From positions 2,392,959-2,456,958 of the forward strand of contig NC_080543.1 in NCBI RefSeq assembly GCF_028640845.1: DNA of 64,000 nt, written 5' to 3'. Both the position numbers and the translations under genes were made by a program. Positions 11,797 through 24,800 of this stretch are shown in pieces. How positions within the stretch are numbered: position 1 is the stretch's first letter; each line of letters opens with the position of its first letter. The notes beneath the pieces are model-generated. The model was not told the origin of the DNA, did no database searches, and saw only the letters and a list, made by a program, of their open reading frames with translations. The stretch is from Ahaetulla prasina. Lineage: Eukaryota; Chordata; Lepidosauria; Squamata; Colubridae.

Positions 11797-14700
11797 GTTG
11801 TTGTTGTTGTTGTTGTTGTTGTTATCATTTTGTTGTTGTTGTTGTTGTTACTATTATTATTATTATCTTTTTTACTCTTTAAACATGAAACTCAGTCAAC
11901 TAGACTGGGATGCCCTATGCACGGTCACTCACGCTCTCGTGACGTCTCGTCTGGATTACTGCAATGCTCTCTACATGGGGCTCCCCTTGAAGGGCATCCG
12001 GAGGCTGCAGTTAGTTCAGGATGCAGCTGCGCGGGTGATAGAGGGAGCCCCTCGTGGCTCCCATGTGACACCTCTCCTGTGCAGACTGCACTGGCTGCCT
12101 GTGGCCTTCCGGGTGCGCTTCAAGGTGTTGGTGACAATCTTTAAAGCGCTCCATGGCATAGGGCCGGGTTACTTACGGGACCGTCTACTGCTACCGGATA
12201 CCTCTCACCGACCCGTGCGCTCTCACAGAGAGGGACTCCTCAGGGTGCCGTCGGCTAGGCAGTGTCGTCTGGCGACACCCAGGGAAAGGGCCTTCTCTGT
12301 GGGGGCTCCCACCCTCTGGAACGAGCTTCCCCCAGGACTCCGTCAACTTCCGGACCTCCGAACCTTCCGCCGTGAGCTTAAAACACATCTATTCGTCTGC
12401 GCAGGGCTGGAGTAGGTTTTTTAAATTTAGATTTTAAATGGGTTTTATTATATATATTGTTTTAATTATCGGGCTATATTTAATAAGTTTTTTAACGGAC
12501 ATTTTATCTTGTATTTATATGTGTTTTATTTGCCTGTGAACCGCCCTGAGTCCCTAGGGAGATAGGGCGATATACAAATCTGAATAAACTTAAACATAAA
12601 CATAAACATAACTGAACATTTAAAAATGTATCACAAATATCACTGACTGGCGGTGAAGGTTGATACGGGTTGCTGCCAGCATCCTAGGTATCGACCGAGT
12701 ACCTTCTCAAAATGTACGATGTTCCGAGTAGCACGGTCCTTATGTGAATCCAGCTTCCCCCTTGATTTTTCTGGTTGTAAGGCGAGAACTTCTGAAGTTG
12801 TGGGAGCTTCATCGCTGGAAGCTCCCAATAAGAGACTGGACTGCCATCTGCCAGAAATAGGGTCTCCTGCTTGGGGGGGGGGGGCTTTTAGACTAGATGA
12901 CCTACAAGGACCCTTCCAACTCTGTTGTTCTGTTAACTGTTCTGTTATCTATTAATTACCTGTATATTTGTTACGTGCTATCCAAAATAGAATTTGGGAT
13001 TTGGGATGGAAGAGAAGAGAAGAGAAGGGAAGGGAAGGGAAGGGAAGGGAAGGGAAGGGAAGGGAAGGGAGGAGAGGAGAGGAGAGGAGAGGAGAGGAGA
13101 GGAGAAGAGAAGAGAAGAGAAGAGAAGAGAAGAGAAGAGAAGAGAAGAGAAGAGAAGAGAAGAGAAGAGAAGAGAAGAGAAGAGAAGATGGAAGGGAAGA
13201 GGAGAGGAGAGGAGAAGAGAAGAGAAGAGAAGAGAGAGAAGAGAAGAGAAGAGAAGAGAAGATAGAATAATGGAATGGAATAGAACAGAACAGAACAGAA
13301 CAGAACAGAACAGAACAGAACAGAATAGAATAGAATAGAATAGAATAGAATAGAATAGAATAGAATAGAATAGAATAGAATGGAATATAGAATGGGATGG
13401 GATGGGATGGGATGGGATGGGATGGGATGGGATGGGATGGGATGGGATGGGATGGGATGGGATGGGATGGGATGGAAGACAGGTACAAGTGACCACAAGA
13501 AATAAGGTACAAATAATGACAGCTCACAGGGATAATCATTTATTGCCTTTACAGGAACTGTTCAAGACTGAGTAATTGCAGCACACTGGAATATTTGAAG
13601 CTGATCCAAAAACCCGGAAAAACCTGCTTGCTTGAGAAGCCTGCCCAGATCTTCAGCCCGAAGGAGTGTGGGAACGGCGTCATTGACGAGGAGGATGAAG
13701 AGTGCGACTGTGGGGTTGAAGAGGTGAGACATCCAGGCACCTGGCCGAGTGTGTGACTCCCCTCCCCCAAACCAGCCGGAGGGCTACCCAGACAACGCAC
13801 TTATATAAACAAGGCTAACTTTACACGACCTATTTTGAATTGGACATTTCCTGCTAGCGCCAACAATATCCCAGTCCAAATCATATTGCATGATTATTTA
13901 TTAAATTTATAGACTGAATTTTTAGGCGGTTTAAAAAAACCAACAACCCAAATGTAGTCCTCAACTGAAGAGCATAACTGAAATCAAATAAATAAAAGCC
14001 AACTGGGTGACTTTGGGCCAATCACCAGGAGACAGTGAGTTCTAGTCCCACCTTAGCAATCAAAGCCGGCTGGGTGACTTTGGGCCAATCAGCAGGAGAC
14101 AGTGAGTTCTAGTCCCGCCTTAGCAATCAAAGCCGGCTGGGTGACTTTGGGCCAATCAGCAGGAGACGGGGAGTTCTAGTCCCGCCTTAGCAATCAAAGC
14201 CGGCTGGGTGACTTTGGGCCAATCAGCAGGAGATGGAGAGTTCTAGTCCCGCCTTAGCAATCAAAGCCGGCTGGGTGACTTTGGGCCAATCAGCAGGAGA
14301 CGGGGAGTTCTAGTCCTGCCTTAGCAATCAAAGCTGGCTGGGTGACTTTGGGCCAATCAGCAGGAGACGGGGAGTTCTAGTCCCGCCTTAGCAATCAAAG
14401 CCGGCTGGGTGACTTTGGGCCAATCACCAGGAGATGGTGAGTTCTAGTCCTGCCTTAGGCACGAAAGCCAGCTGATGACCAGGGACCAACTGCCAGGAGA
14501 CAATGAGTTCTAGTCCCACTTTAGGCACCAAAAGCTGGCTGGGAGACTTTGGGCCAATCACCAGGAGACGGTGAGTTTCTCTTCCTTTCTTAGGACATAG
14601 AAGGAACCTGGATCCAAAGCATCTTCCTGAAACAAGGAGGGAAGCAACGCCAACTTCATGTAAGTGGATCAAATAAAACTTGATGAGGTAGGAAGAATGA

Positions 14701-15788
14701 ACGATATCTATTGTGTTTGACAAATTAACTACTTGCAAGGACAAAAATTAACTTAAAAATAATGTTCAGGGTAGAATTGTGAAAAATGCTAATACCCTTT
14801 TATAAAAAGTTTTACCAATATTGTAAAGTTTACAGATTGCTTGGTACCCAGTCAGGACTTTAATAGCCAGATAGTCAGTAGTGGGATTCAAGTAATTATT
14901 TTTTTTATTACTTTTTTTTAACACTACAAACAAAAAAGAAAATACATTTTCCACCCTTGTGCTATACATAAAAAAAAGGAAGATTTGGGTCTTTGGATAT
15001 GTCCTCATGATTGCCAAAATCCACGTTCTCGAGGTACAGGTACCGAAGCATCCAATGTTCCAAGCGCATAGTCCACGAATGGTTTCCAAGTCTTCCAGAA
15101 AATATCTTCTTTATACACACCACTTCTAATTTTAATATCACATGTCATTTTATCATTTAAAGCTAATTTCCACATTTCAGAATTCCACTCTTCTATTCTA
15201 AAAATCACATCTAGTTTCCAATATCTAGCTATTATAATTCTACCTATTATAATCATAATTCTAATCAATTCTTTTTCATATTTTGTTAATTCTATTTCCT
15301 TAATTACCAACAATAATATAGTTTCCACTCTCAATGTTATTACTTTCCCCATCATTTCAAATATCATTTTCTCCAATTGTTGCCAAAACTTTTTAACCTT
15401 ATCACATTTATACCACATATATTCATAAGTCCCCAATTCCATCTCACATCTCCAACATTTTTTACTAATTTTTTTATCCATTTGTGACAATCTTACTGGA
15501 GTCAAATACCATTTCCAAACAACTTTATAATTATGCGCTTTAATCCTTATAGATAAAGTCCTCATAATTCTACTATTCCAATTCACATTCCATTGGGAAA
15601 AAGATCTTAATATTGAAATACCAGAGTCAGATTGGAATGGGATTCAAGTAATTTAAGAACCGGTTCTCTGCCCTCATGATTTCTTCCAACAACCAGTTTG
15701 CCACACTGCTCAGAAAGTTAACAACCGGTTCTCCCGAAGTGGTGCGAACTGGCTGAATCCCACCACTGCAGATTGTGTGTGTGTGAGT

Positions 15789-15829
<41 letters not shown>

Positions 15830-18800
15830 AAAATAAGAGAGAGGGAGGGAATAAAAAGAGAAGAGAAGGGGGGATGGAGAAGTGAAAGAAAGGAGAAAGA
15901 AAAAGAAAGAAAGAAAGAAAGAAAGAAAAAGAAAAAAAGAAAAGAACAAAGAAAGAAAGGTGTGTGTGAGAGAGAAAATGAGAATGAGAAAAAGAGAAGG
16001 CAAGAAACAAAGAGAATGAGTGACACAGAAGAGATTATGTTAATATAACAATAAAAAACTATCCATCAAAGTCTTTATAATTCTCTCTTTCTTTTCTAAA
16101 CAGTGGATGCAAAAATTTCGGGATCATTTTTCATTTCCTAATCACCTACAGCCTAAAACCATAACTGTAAGTTCTTGGTCCATCAGTATTGTGAAAATGA
16201 GAAAACGTTTCTTGACGCAAAAGATGTTGCTTTGGGTGTTTTTTTCCCCAAAAGGGCTGCCTTTACTTGGTTTTTAAAGACTATCATTGACAACAGGGGT
16301 CTCCAACCTTGGTCCCTTTAAGACTTGTGGACTTCAACTCCCAGAGTTCCTCAGCCAGCTTTTTAGGTTTATAACCTTGTCCTTATTCTTGGACTTCAAC
16401 TCCCAGAGTCCTCAGCCAGCAAAGCTCTGGGAGTTGAAGTCCACAAGTCTTAAAGGGACCAAGGTTGGAGACCCCTGATTTACAAGGCCTTAAATAAGAT
16501 TTGGAGCGCTTAGAATACAGAATCACAGAGTGGGAAGGGACCTTGGAGGTCTTCTAGTCCAACCCCTTGCTCAAGTGGGAGCCCCGATAACCATTTCAGA
16601 CCAATGGCTGTCCAATCTTAAAAAAACAACAACCAAAAACTCCAGCGATGGAGCACTCACAACTTCTGAAGGTTGAGGTCTCCAACCTTGGTCCCTTTAA
16701 AACTTGTGGACTTCAACTCCCAGAGTCCCTCAGCCAGCTTTGGTTGGAGACCCCTGTCATGAAGGACAGATGGATCTGGAGGCCACAGGTGAAGAGATGG
16801 AGGTCCACCGGACATGGTGAGACACGGATCTTCCACCCAGAATGCCGTCGTCCTCTGTGGAAAGCCAGGCGTGATCTCAAGCAGAAGCCACGAATAGACA
16901 AACTTCCCGGAGAAAAAAGATTGTGGGAGGTTTTCCCCAGCGGAGGGTTCCTATCGGTTCACCCCGGTTCAGGCGAACCGGTAGTCGCAGCGGTGGGAGG
17001 TTCTGGGCAGAATGTCCGCGCACGAGCAGAGTGAGTGCGTGAGCGAGCGTGCTCCCAGTTCTGAACTGGTAGCGAAGGTAAGAGGGACCAACTACTGCAG
17101 GGGTCTCCAACCTTGGTCCCTTTAAGACTTGTGGACTTCAATTCCCAGCTTTGCTGGCTGAGGGACTCTGGGAGTTGAAGTCCACAAGTCTTAAAGGGAC
17201 CAAGGTTGGAGACCCCTGCACTACTGGTTTCCCCTCAAGGGGAGACAGGACCATGGATGATTAGAAGATATCCCCTGATTAAGACACTCGACAGAAAATC
17301 GATTTATCTTGGCTCCTTTTGGTATAACAGAAGAAGACTCAAAACTCTTGAGTTTGTTGCCAGCTGAGCTCTACAGCTAGCAAGCAACTTACACCCATTC
17401 ATTTAGCGATGATTCAAAGTTACAACGGCAGTGAAAACAGGGACTTACGGCCGTTTTTCGCACTTACGACCGTTGCAGCATTCTTCGTGGTCTCATGGGT
17501 CAAAATTCAGGTCCTTGGCCTCTGACTCGTATTTATGACGGTCACGGCGTCGCAGCTGGGGTCACGCGATCCCTCCTTTCGGCGAGCAGAATCAGTGGGG
17601 AAGCCAGATTCGCTCAACAGCCCTGTTGTGTCTTGCCCGCTCTCACCGCAGCCGGGGTCTGCTTATCTGCTTCCGAACGCTGAAGAATGTCCTCCCGGCC
17701 CCAGCCCTGGCTCCATGCCCAGACAAGCTGCAGAGGAGGGAGCACCTCCCGGCCCCAGCCCTGGCTCCATGCCCAGACAGGCTGAGGAGGGGGCATCTCC
17801 CAGCCCCAGCCCTGGCTCCGTGCCCAAGCAGGCTGCAGAGGAGGGAGCATCCCCCGGCCCCAGCCCTGGCTCCATGCCCAGGCAAACGGAGCAGCTAGAC
17901 CCCTCCCCCTCCTCCACAGCATGTGAGCCTGAGGAAAGTTTATTTCCAACAGCTGCTGATTGGAGTGACCCTCGCATCAGAAGACTGGATAGGCGGAGGC
18001 AACAGAAGGAAGGGAGAGGCAGGCCTTAATGAGTGCTGAGTCATGGAGCCACACCCCATGGCCTATATAAAGGATCTGCTTTCTGGCAGTCTCTGAGTCA
18101 GGCAAAGTCAAACTTATCTTGCTGAAGTCACTTACTGGTCTCCTGCCTGCTCTGAGGACTTTGCTAGGACTTTGGGCAGAGCTGCAGAGGCAAGCCTGAT
18201 TCGGATTTCCCTGACCCGTCCGTCAGCGGAGGAGTGGGACACGACAAGCCCCGTCGCTAGCTTGACAGATACGACAATTCACTTAACAACGGTGGCGAGA
18301 AAAAGCTGTAAAATGAACAACTCACTCTCGCTTAGCAACAGAAATTTGGGGCTCCCCTGCGGTCGTAACTCGAGGACTGCCTGCCGTATCCCTGTGGTGG
18401 GGATATTTAAGAAACCGGCGATACAATTCTTTCTTTCTCTCTTTTTTAACAGGAAGAGGGCAGCTCGGCAATCAAAATTGTACTCATGAATGAGAAGTAC
18501 CCCAAAATCAAAGGGCCCGCCGTAAGCTTCGATTTCCTTTAACGTCGGAGGGGGGTGATGGGGAGGTTTGGGATTTTTGGGTGGCCCCGGGCCCTGGAGG
18601 GTGTGTATGTCAACGAGGCGGTTCTCCCTCTGATTGGCAGGACTGCCGGAAGAACAGATGTTGCCAGGAGGACTGCCAGTTCAAAAAGGACATCGACTGC
18701 CTCTACGGGCTCTGCTGCGACAAGTGCCAGGTAAGAGCCCCGCACCTGGTCTGAGGCTAAGAGGTATCTAGGCAGTTGCAGGTGAGGCAGGTACGGCCCT

Positions 18801-21800
18801 GCTGGGCCAAAGGCCTCCAGGAGGAGGAGAAGAGCCCGGAGGCAACCGCCTCTTCCCACAGCAGCTCCTGCTTTCCAGCCCTTATTTGGCTAATATAAAG
18901 GCTGGTGGGTCACCATCATTCCTTCCTTCCTTCCTTCTTTCCTTCCTTCCTTCTCTATCTTTCTGCCTCTCTGCCTTCCTCTCTCTCATATTTTTCTTTC
19001 TCCCTTTGTATTAATCTCCATCTTCCTTCCTCCCTCCTTTTCTCCTTCCTTCCTTTTCTCCTTTTTTCCTCCCTTCTTCCCTCCCTTCCTTCTCCTTTTC
19101 TACCTCCCTCCTTCCCTTCCTTCCTTCCCTCCTTCCATTCATTCATTTGTTCATTCATTCTTCCTCTCATTCTCTCCTTCCTTCCTCCTTCACTCCCTTT
19201 CTTCTTCCTTCATTCCTTCCTTCTGTCCTTCCTTCCTTTCTCCCTCCCTCCCTCCCTCCCTCCCTTCCTTCCTTCCATTCATTCATTTGTTCATTCATTC
19301 TTCCTCTCATTCTCTCCTTCCTTCCTCCTTCACTCCCTTTCTTCTTCCTTCCTTCCTTCCTTCTTTCCTTCCTTCCTTTCTCCCTCCCTCCCCCACCCTC
19401 CTTCCTTCCTTCCATTCATTCATTTGTTCATTCATTCTTCCTCTCATTCTCTCCTTCCTTCCTCCTTCACTCCCTTCTTCCTTCCTTCCTTCCTTCCTTC
19501 TTTCCTTCCTTTCTCCTCCTCCCTCCCCCACCCTCCTTCCTTCCTTCCTTCATTCTTCCTCTCAATCTCTCCTTCCTTCCTCCTTCACTCCCTTTCTCAT
19601 TCCTTCCTTCCTTCCTTCCTTCTTTCCTTCTTTCCTTCCTTTCTCCTCCTCCTCCCACCCTCCTTCCCTTCCTTCCTTCCTTCCTTCATTCTTCCTCTCA
19701 TTCTCTCCTTCCTCCTTCACTCCCTCCCTCCCATCCTCCCTTCTTCCCTCCCTCCCTTTTCCTTCCTCCTCTCATTCTCTCCTCCCTCTCTCCTTTCCTC
19801 ACCCCCTTTCTCCTTCCTTTTTTCCTTCCTTCCTTCCTTCCTTCCTTCCTTCCTTCCTTCCTTCCTTCCTTCCTTCCTTCCCCCTCCTTCAGTGAAGCAG
19901 ATTCTCTTAAGAACTGTGTCATTAACTTCACAACTGTAGCAAGAAAGGTCATAAAATGGCACAAAACTCACTTAACAACCATCTCGCTTGGCAAAAGAAA
20001 TCTCTGACTCCATTGTGGATCGTATTTTATCGTTTTTATCGTATCGTTTATTCTCCATAAGCCCCAGGGAGCGTTTGGGATTTGTGGCGAGTTGGAAAAG
20101 TCAAATCACAAAATGCCAGCAGGGCATCTGCAGCCTGGGTGCCGGGCGGGGGTGGTGGTGGTACGGGCGGGGGGTGGGGGGTGGGGGGCTTCTGGTGGAG
20201 CTGCCACATTTTGAGCACCCAGAAGCAGCCTGGGATTCTTGCCTCCGCCAGTTTTCCGAAGCGGGAACCCGGTGCAGGGAAGCCACTTCGGAGTGCGACC
20301 TCCCGGAATTCTGCAACGGGACCTCCTTCGATTGTCCGACGGACGTCCACAAGCAGGACGGGACCCCCTGCGGCCACGACAACCATTGTTTCCTGGGACT
20401 TTGCCTGGACCTCCACACGCACTGCAAGGCTCTGTTCGGGCCGGGTAAGGCCAACCTGTCCGTCCTTGGGCTCCAGGCAGGTGGACTGTGGGTGCAGAGG
20501 GTGATGCTCCCGAGAGGAGAGAATCTCTGCGGCTCAGCTGTGGCCTCCTTGCTGCTCTCTGGGTTTGGTGGTTTTCTGGCAGGCGTTTCATGACCCAACT
20601 AGGGAACATCATCAACCCTGGAAGGGAAGGGGGCGTTGTGGAGAGGAGGAGGAGGAGGAAGAAGAGGAGGAGAGGACTGTGGGGTCCTTCATGCTCTCTG
20701 AGCTGAGTTGTTTTCTTGCAGACGTCTCATGACCCAGCTAGGTTACATGATCAGTGCTAGAAGGGGATGGGGTTTGTGGAGTGGAGGAGGAAGACGAAGA
20801 GGACTGTAGGATCCTTGGTGCTCTCCGGGTTTGGTGGTTTTCTGGCAGGCGTTTCATGACCCAACTAGGGAACATCATCAATGCTGGAAGGGGCAGGGGT
20901 TTGTGGAAAGGAGGAGGAGGAGGAGGAGGAAGTGGTGGACTGTGGGGTCCATGGTGCTTAGTTGTTGAAGGGTGGGTTGCAGGGAGGAGGAGGAGGACTG
21001 TGAGGTCCTTGGTGCTTGGTTGCTTTCTTGCAGACGCTTCACGACCCAGCTAGGGAACGTCATCAGTGCTAGAAGGGGCAGGGAGGAAGGTTTGCAAGAG
21101 AGGAGGAGGAGGAGGAGGAGGAGGAGGAGGAGGAGGAGGAGGAGGAGGAGGAGGAGGAAAAGGTGGTGGTGGATTGTGGGGTCCATGGTGCTTAGTTGTT
21201 GAAGGGTGGGTTACAGGGAGGAGGAGAAGGACTTTGAGATCCTTGGTGCTTGGTTGCTTTCTTGCAGATGTTTCACGACCCAGCTAGGGAACGTCATCAG
21301 TGCTAGAAGGGGCAGGGAGGAAGGTTTGCAAGAGAGGAGGAGGAGGAGGAGGAGGAGGAGGAGGAGGTGGACTGTGGGGTCCATGTGCTTAGTTGTTGAA
21401 GGGTGGGTTGCAGGGAGGAGGAGGAGGACTGTGAGGTCCTTGGTGCTTGGTTGCTTTCTTGCAGACGTTTCACGACCCAGCTAGGGAACGTCATCAGTGC
21501 TAGAAGGGGCAGGGAGGAAGGTTTGCAAGAGAGGAGGAGGAGGAGGAGGAGGAAGTGGTGGACTGTGGGGTCCATGGTGCTTAGTTGTTGAAGGGTGGGT
21601 TGCAGGGAGGAGGAGGAGGACTGTGAGGTCCTTGGTGCTTGGTTGCTTTCTTGCAGACATTTCACGACCCAACTAGGGAACATCATCAGTGCCTCCCTTA
21701 AGCGCCTGCTTCCCCTTCCAGATGCCCGGGAAGCCCCCCTGAGCTGCTTCAAGGAGATGAACATGCGAGGCGACCGCTTTGGCAACTGCGGCAAGGATGG

Positions 21801-24800
21801 CTCGGTTTTTCGGAAGTGTCTGGAGAAGTAAGTGGGCTTTCAGGGACCCCTTGCCAGGAGGGGGTTTGCCCAGGCCTGGCTGAGACATTGGAGGGGAGAA
21901 AAACAAAAACAACCCACAATGGTGCTGAGACCAACATCAAGCCATGGTCTAAAACAGAGCAGAGAGCGACCCTGTTTGTGACAGCCACCAAATTTTGCCA
22001 AGGGTCAAGGCAGGGATCGTGCGCTCAGTGAATAAAGAAAGTTCAGGCTTTGTTATTAACTCCAGCCAACACATTAATAGCACGACATAAAAAAACAGAC
22101 AGGTAGTCCTCAACTTACAACAGTTCAGTTTAGTGACCGTTCAAAGTTACCACGGCACTGAAACAAAACGTCTGATGACCACTCTTCACACTTAACGACC
22201 GTTGTAGCATGATCAAAAATCTGGGCACTTGGCAACTGATTCCTATTTATGACGGTTGCCACGTTCCACCATCATGTGATCAATAATCTGGACACTTGGA
22301 AACTGACTCCTATTTATGACGGTCACAGCATCTCGGGGTTACACAATCCCCTTCTGCGAGCAAAGTCAGTGGGGAAACCAGATTCACTTAACTGTTCCGA
22401 CCTTGGCTTCCTGAGACAGTAAAAAGCACACAATCTGTCCCAAAAACCCTCTTTTTATTTCAACGGCTGTGAATTCTGTTCATTCCCAGCCCATCATGAG
22501 TCACAAATAGTTTGTAAAGAGTTCGACCGAAGTCTGCCACAGTCCTTTGGGATACGCTGCCAAAGACCAAATTGACCATTAGCTTTGCAAAGCCACACGG
22601 AGCACAGAGTCAAAACGGAGTGTTGTGCCTCGCCCGCCCTCCTCTCTGCAGCCGGGCCCCTCCCATCTCCTGCTATCTGAGCCAGAGTCTGATAATGAAG
22701 AGGAACGGCCTGGCATGCCTCCAGCCCCCAGCCCTGACACCATGCCCGGACAGACTGAGCAAACAAACCTCCCTCCGACAGCGTGTGAGCACGAAGCCAG
22801 CCACGAGCTAGAATTGCCGGCAGCAGACCAGGAGGATGGAAGGACACAGTGGACGGATCCCCGCTTCCGGAGAATGGAGAGGCGACGTCAGCAAAAGGAA
22901 GGGAGGGGCAGGCCTGGATAAGTGCTGAGTCAGGGAGCCACCCGCCATGGCCTATATAAAGGATCTGCTTTCTGGCATTCTTTGAGTCAGGCAAAGTCTC
23001 ATCTGGTTGCTGAAGTCACACCTTGGATTCCTGCCTGCCCTGAGAACTCTGACAGGAATTTGGCAAAGCTGCAGAGGCTTCGTGGCCACGCTTGATACAG
23101 ACTTCCCAGACCCGGCCGTCAGAGGAGGAGTGGGACACGACATGGAGCTTCAGAATTTAAACCGACCAGCACGAACAAAGTTGCTTCCTGCAAAGGCTCA
23201 CGTGCCTTTGTTCCTTCTTTATTTTTTTTTTATTTTTTTTATTCAAAAAGTTTTACAGAAAATTTTTTTCCCCCTTTCCCCCACCTCCCCTCCCCCCTCC
23301 CTTCACAACCCCCCTCCCCCCCGACTTCCCGGAACGAGCACAAGGTATAGTTAAAAATAAAACAAACATATGCTAAAAAATTTTCGTCCCAACTTAATTA
23401 TACCCCTACAATCATCAATTCCTAACTTCCCCCGAAAACAATCAAAAATAATACATCATAATCATTCAAAAACAGTCTGATAACTCTTAGTCTGATATCT
23501 ACTTTGAATATAGTCAATCCATTTTTTCCATTCCTTTAAGTATCTTTCTTGCGTATTGTCTTTCAAAAAGGCTGATATCTTCGCCATCTCAGCCAAATTG
23601 GCAACTTTCAATATCCATTCTTCTATTGTAGGTACTTCTTTTTTCTTCCAGTATTGTCCTATTAGTAATCTTGCTGCTGTTATTAAATTTAAAATCAATT
23701 TAGTCTCAATTACTGTACAGTCCGTAATAATTCCCAACAAAAAAAATTGCGGCAGGAACTTTATCTTCTTTTTCAAAACATTTTGTAAAATCCACCAAAT
23801 TTTTATCCAAAAGGCCTTTATATCCTTACAAGTCCACCAAATATGAAAATATGTAGCATCATCACAATTACATCTTTATGTCTTATGGCAGGGGCCAATC
23901 ATCTCCAAGCCTTACTCCTGAGTTGCCCCTTTTGTCAACTGTTCTTGCCTCCTGGCAGCTCTGCGCATGCCGCACTGGCAACAGGGTCCCTCTGTTCCTC
24001 TGCCTCTCTGACGTCAGACGCTGGAGGCTCCGGAGTCAGCACATAACTCCCAGATGCCCCTGGCCCCATCTCTGCCTCCAACGCAGAGCCCTCGCCCAAG
24101 CCTTCCCCAGACTCCAGGACTGGCCCATGTTCCTCCCCAGCCTCCTCACTGTCCAACTCCATAGGCTGCTGGTGGACCACAACATTTACAACCATGGCAA
24201 GACATGTCGCAAAACGGGGTGAGAGTCACTTGACAAATGTTTTTGACTTAGCCCCATCATTTTGGGGCTCATTTGTGGTCATAAGCCAATGACTACCTGT
24301 AGAGAGAAATGTGAAACTACAACGGCCACTTACACAGTATCCGGTTCTTCTGTCTCGCTCTACGACTAGGGATGTCCTGTGTGGGAGAGTGCAGTGTGTT
24401 AACGTGGGAAAAATCTCGAGTATCGCGACTGGGCAGGAGGTACTCCAGACTCCTGTGGGGGGCACCGTGTGTTGGGGGACCGAATTTGACCTGGGGGAGG
24501 ACGTCTATGACCTGGGAGCTGTGCGAGATGGAACCACTTGTGGCACCGACCAGGTAAGCCCCGACCATTAACTAAGGAGAAATTTCCTGACAGTTAGAAC
24601 AATCAATAAGTGTAACGACTTGCCTTCAGAAGTTGTGAATGCTCCAACACTGGAAGTTTTTAAGAAAATGTTGGATAACCATCTGACTGAGATGGTGTAG
24701 GGTTTCCTGCCTGGGCAGGGGGTTGGACTAGAAGGCCTCCAAGGTCCCTTCCAACTCTGATGTTATGTTATGTTATGTTATCTTCCTGATCCACTCTGAG

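Noticed and set aside
12952..13539. Three overlapping minus-strand frames of 170-195 codons
   Set aside because: All arise from pentanucleotide repeats, which lack stops in several frames.
18905..20007. Long Ser/Leu/Pro-rich frames on + and Arg/Glu/Gly frames on -
   Set aside because: Artefacts of the (TTCC)n tract.
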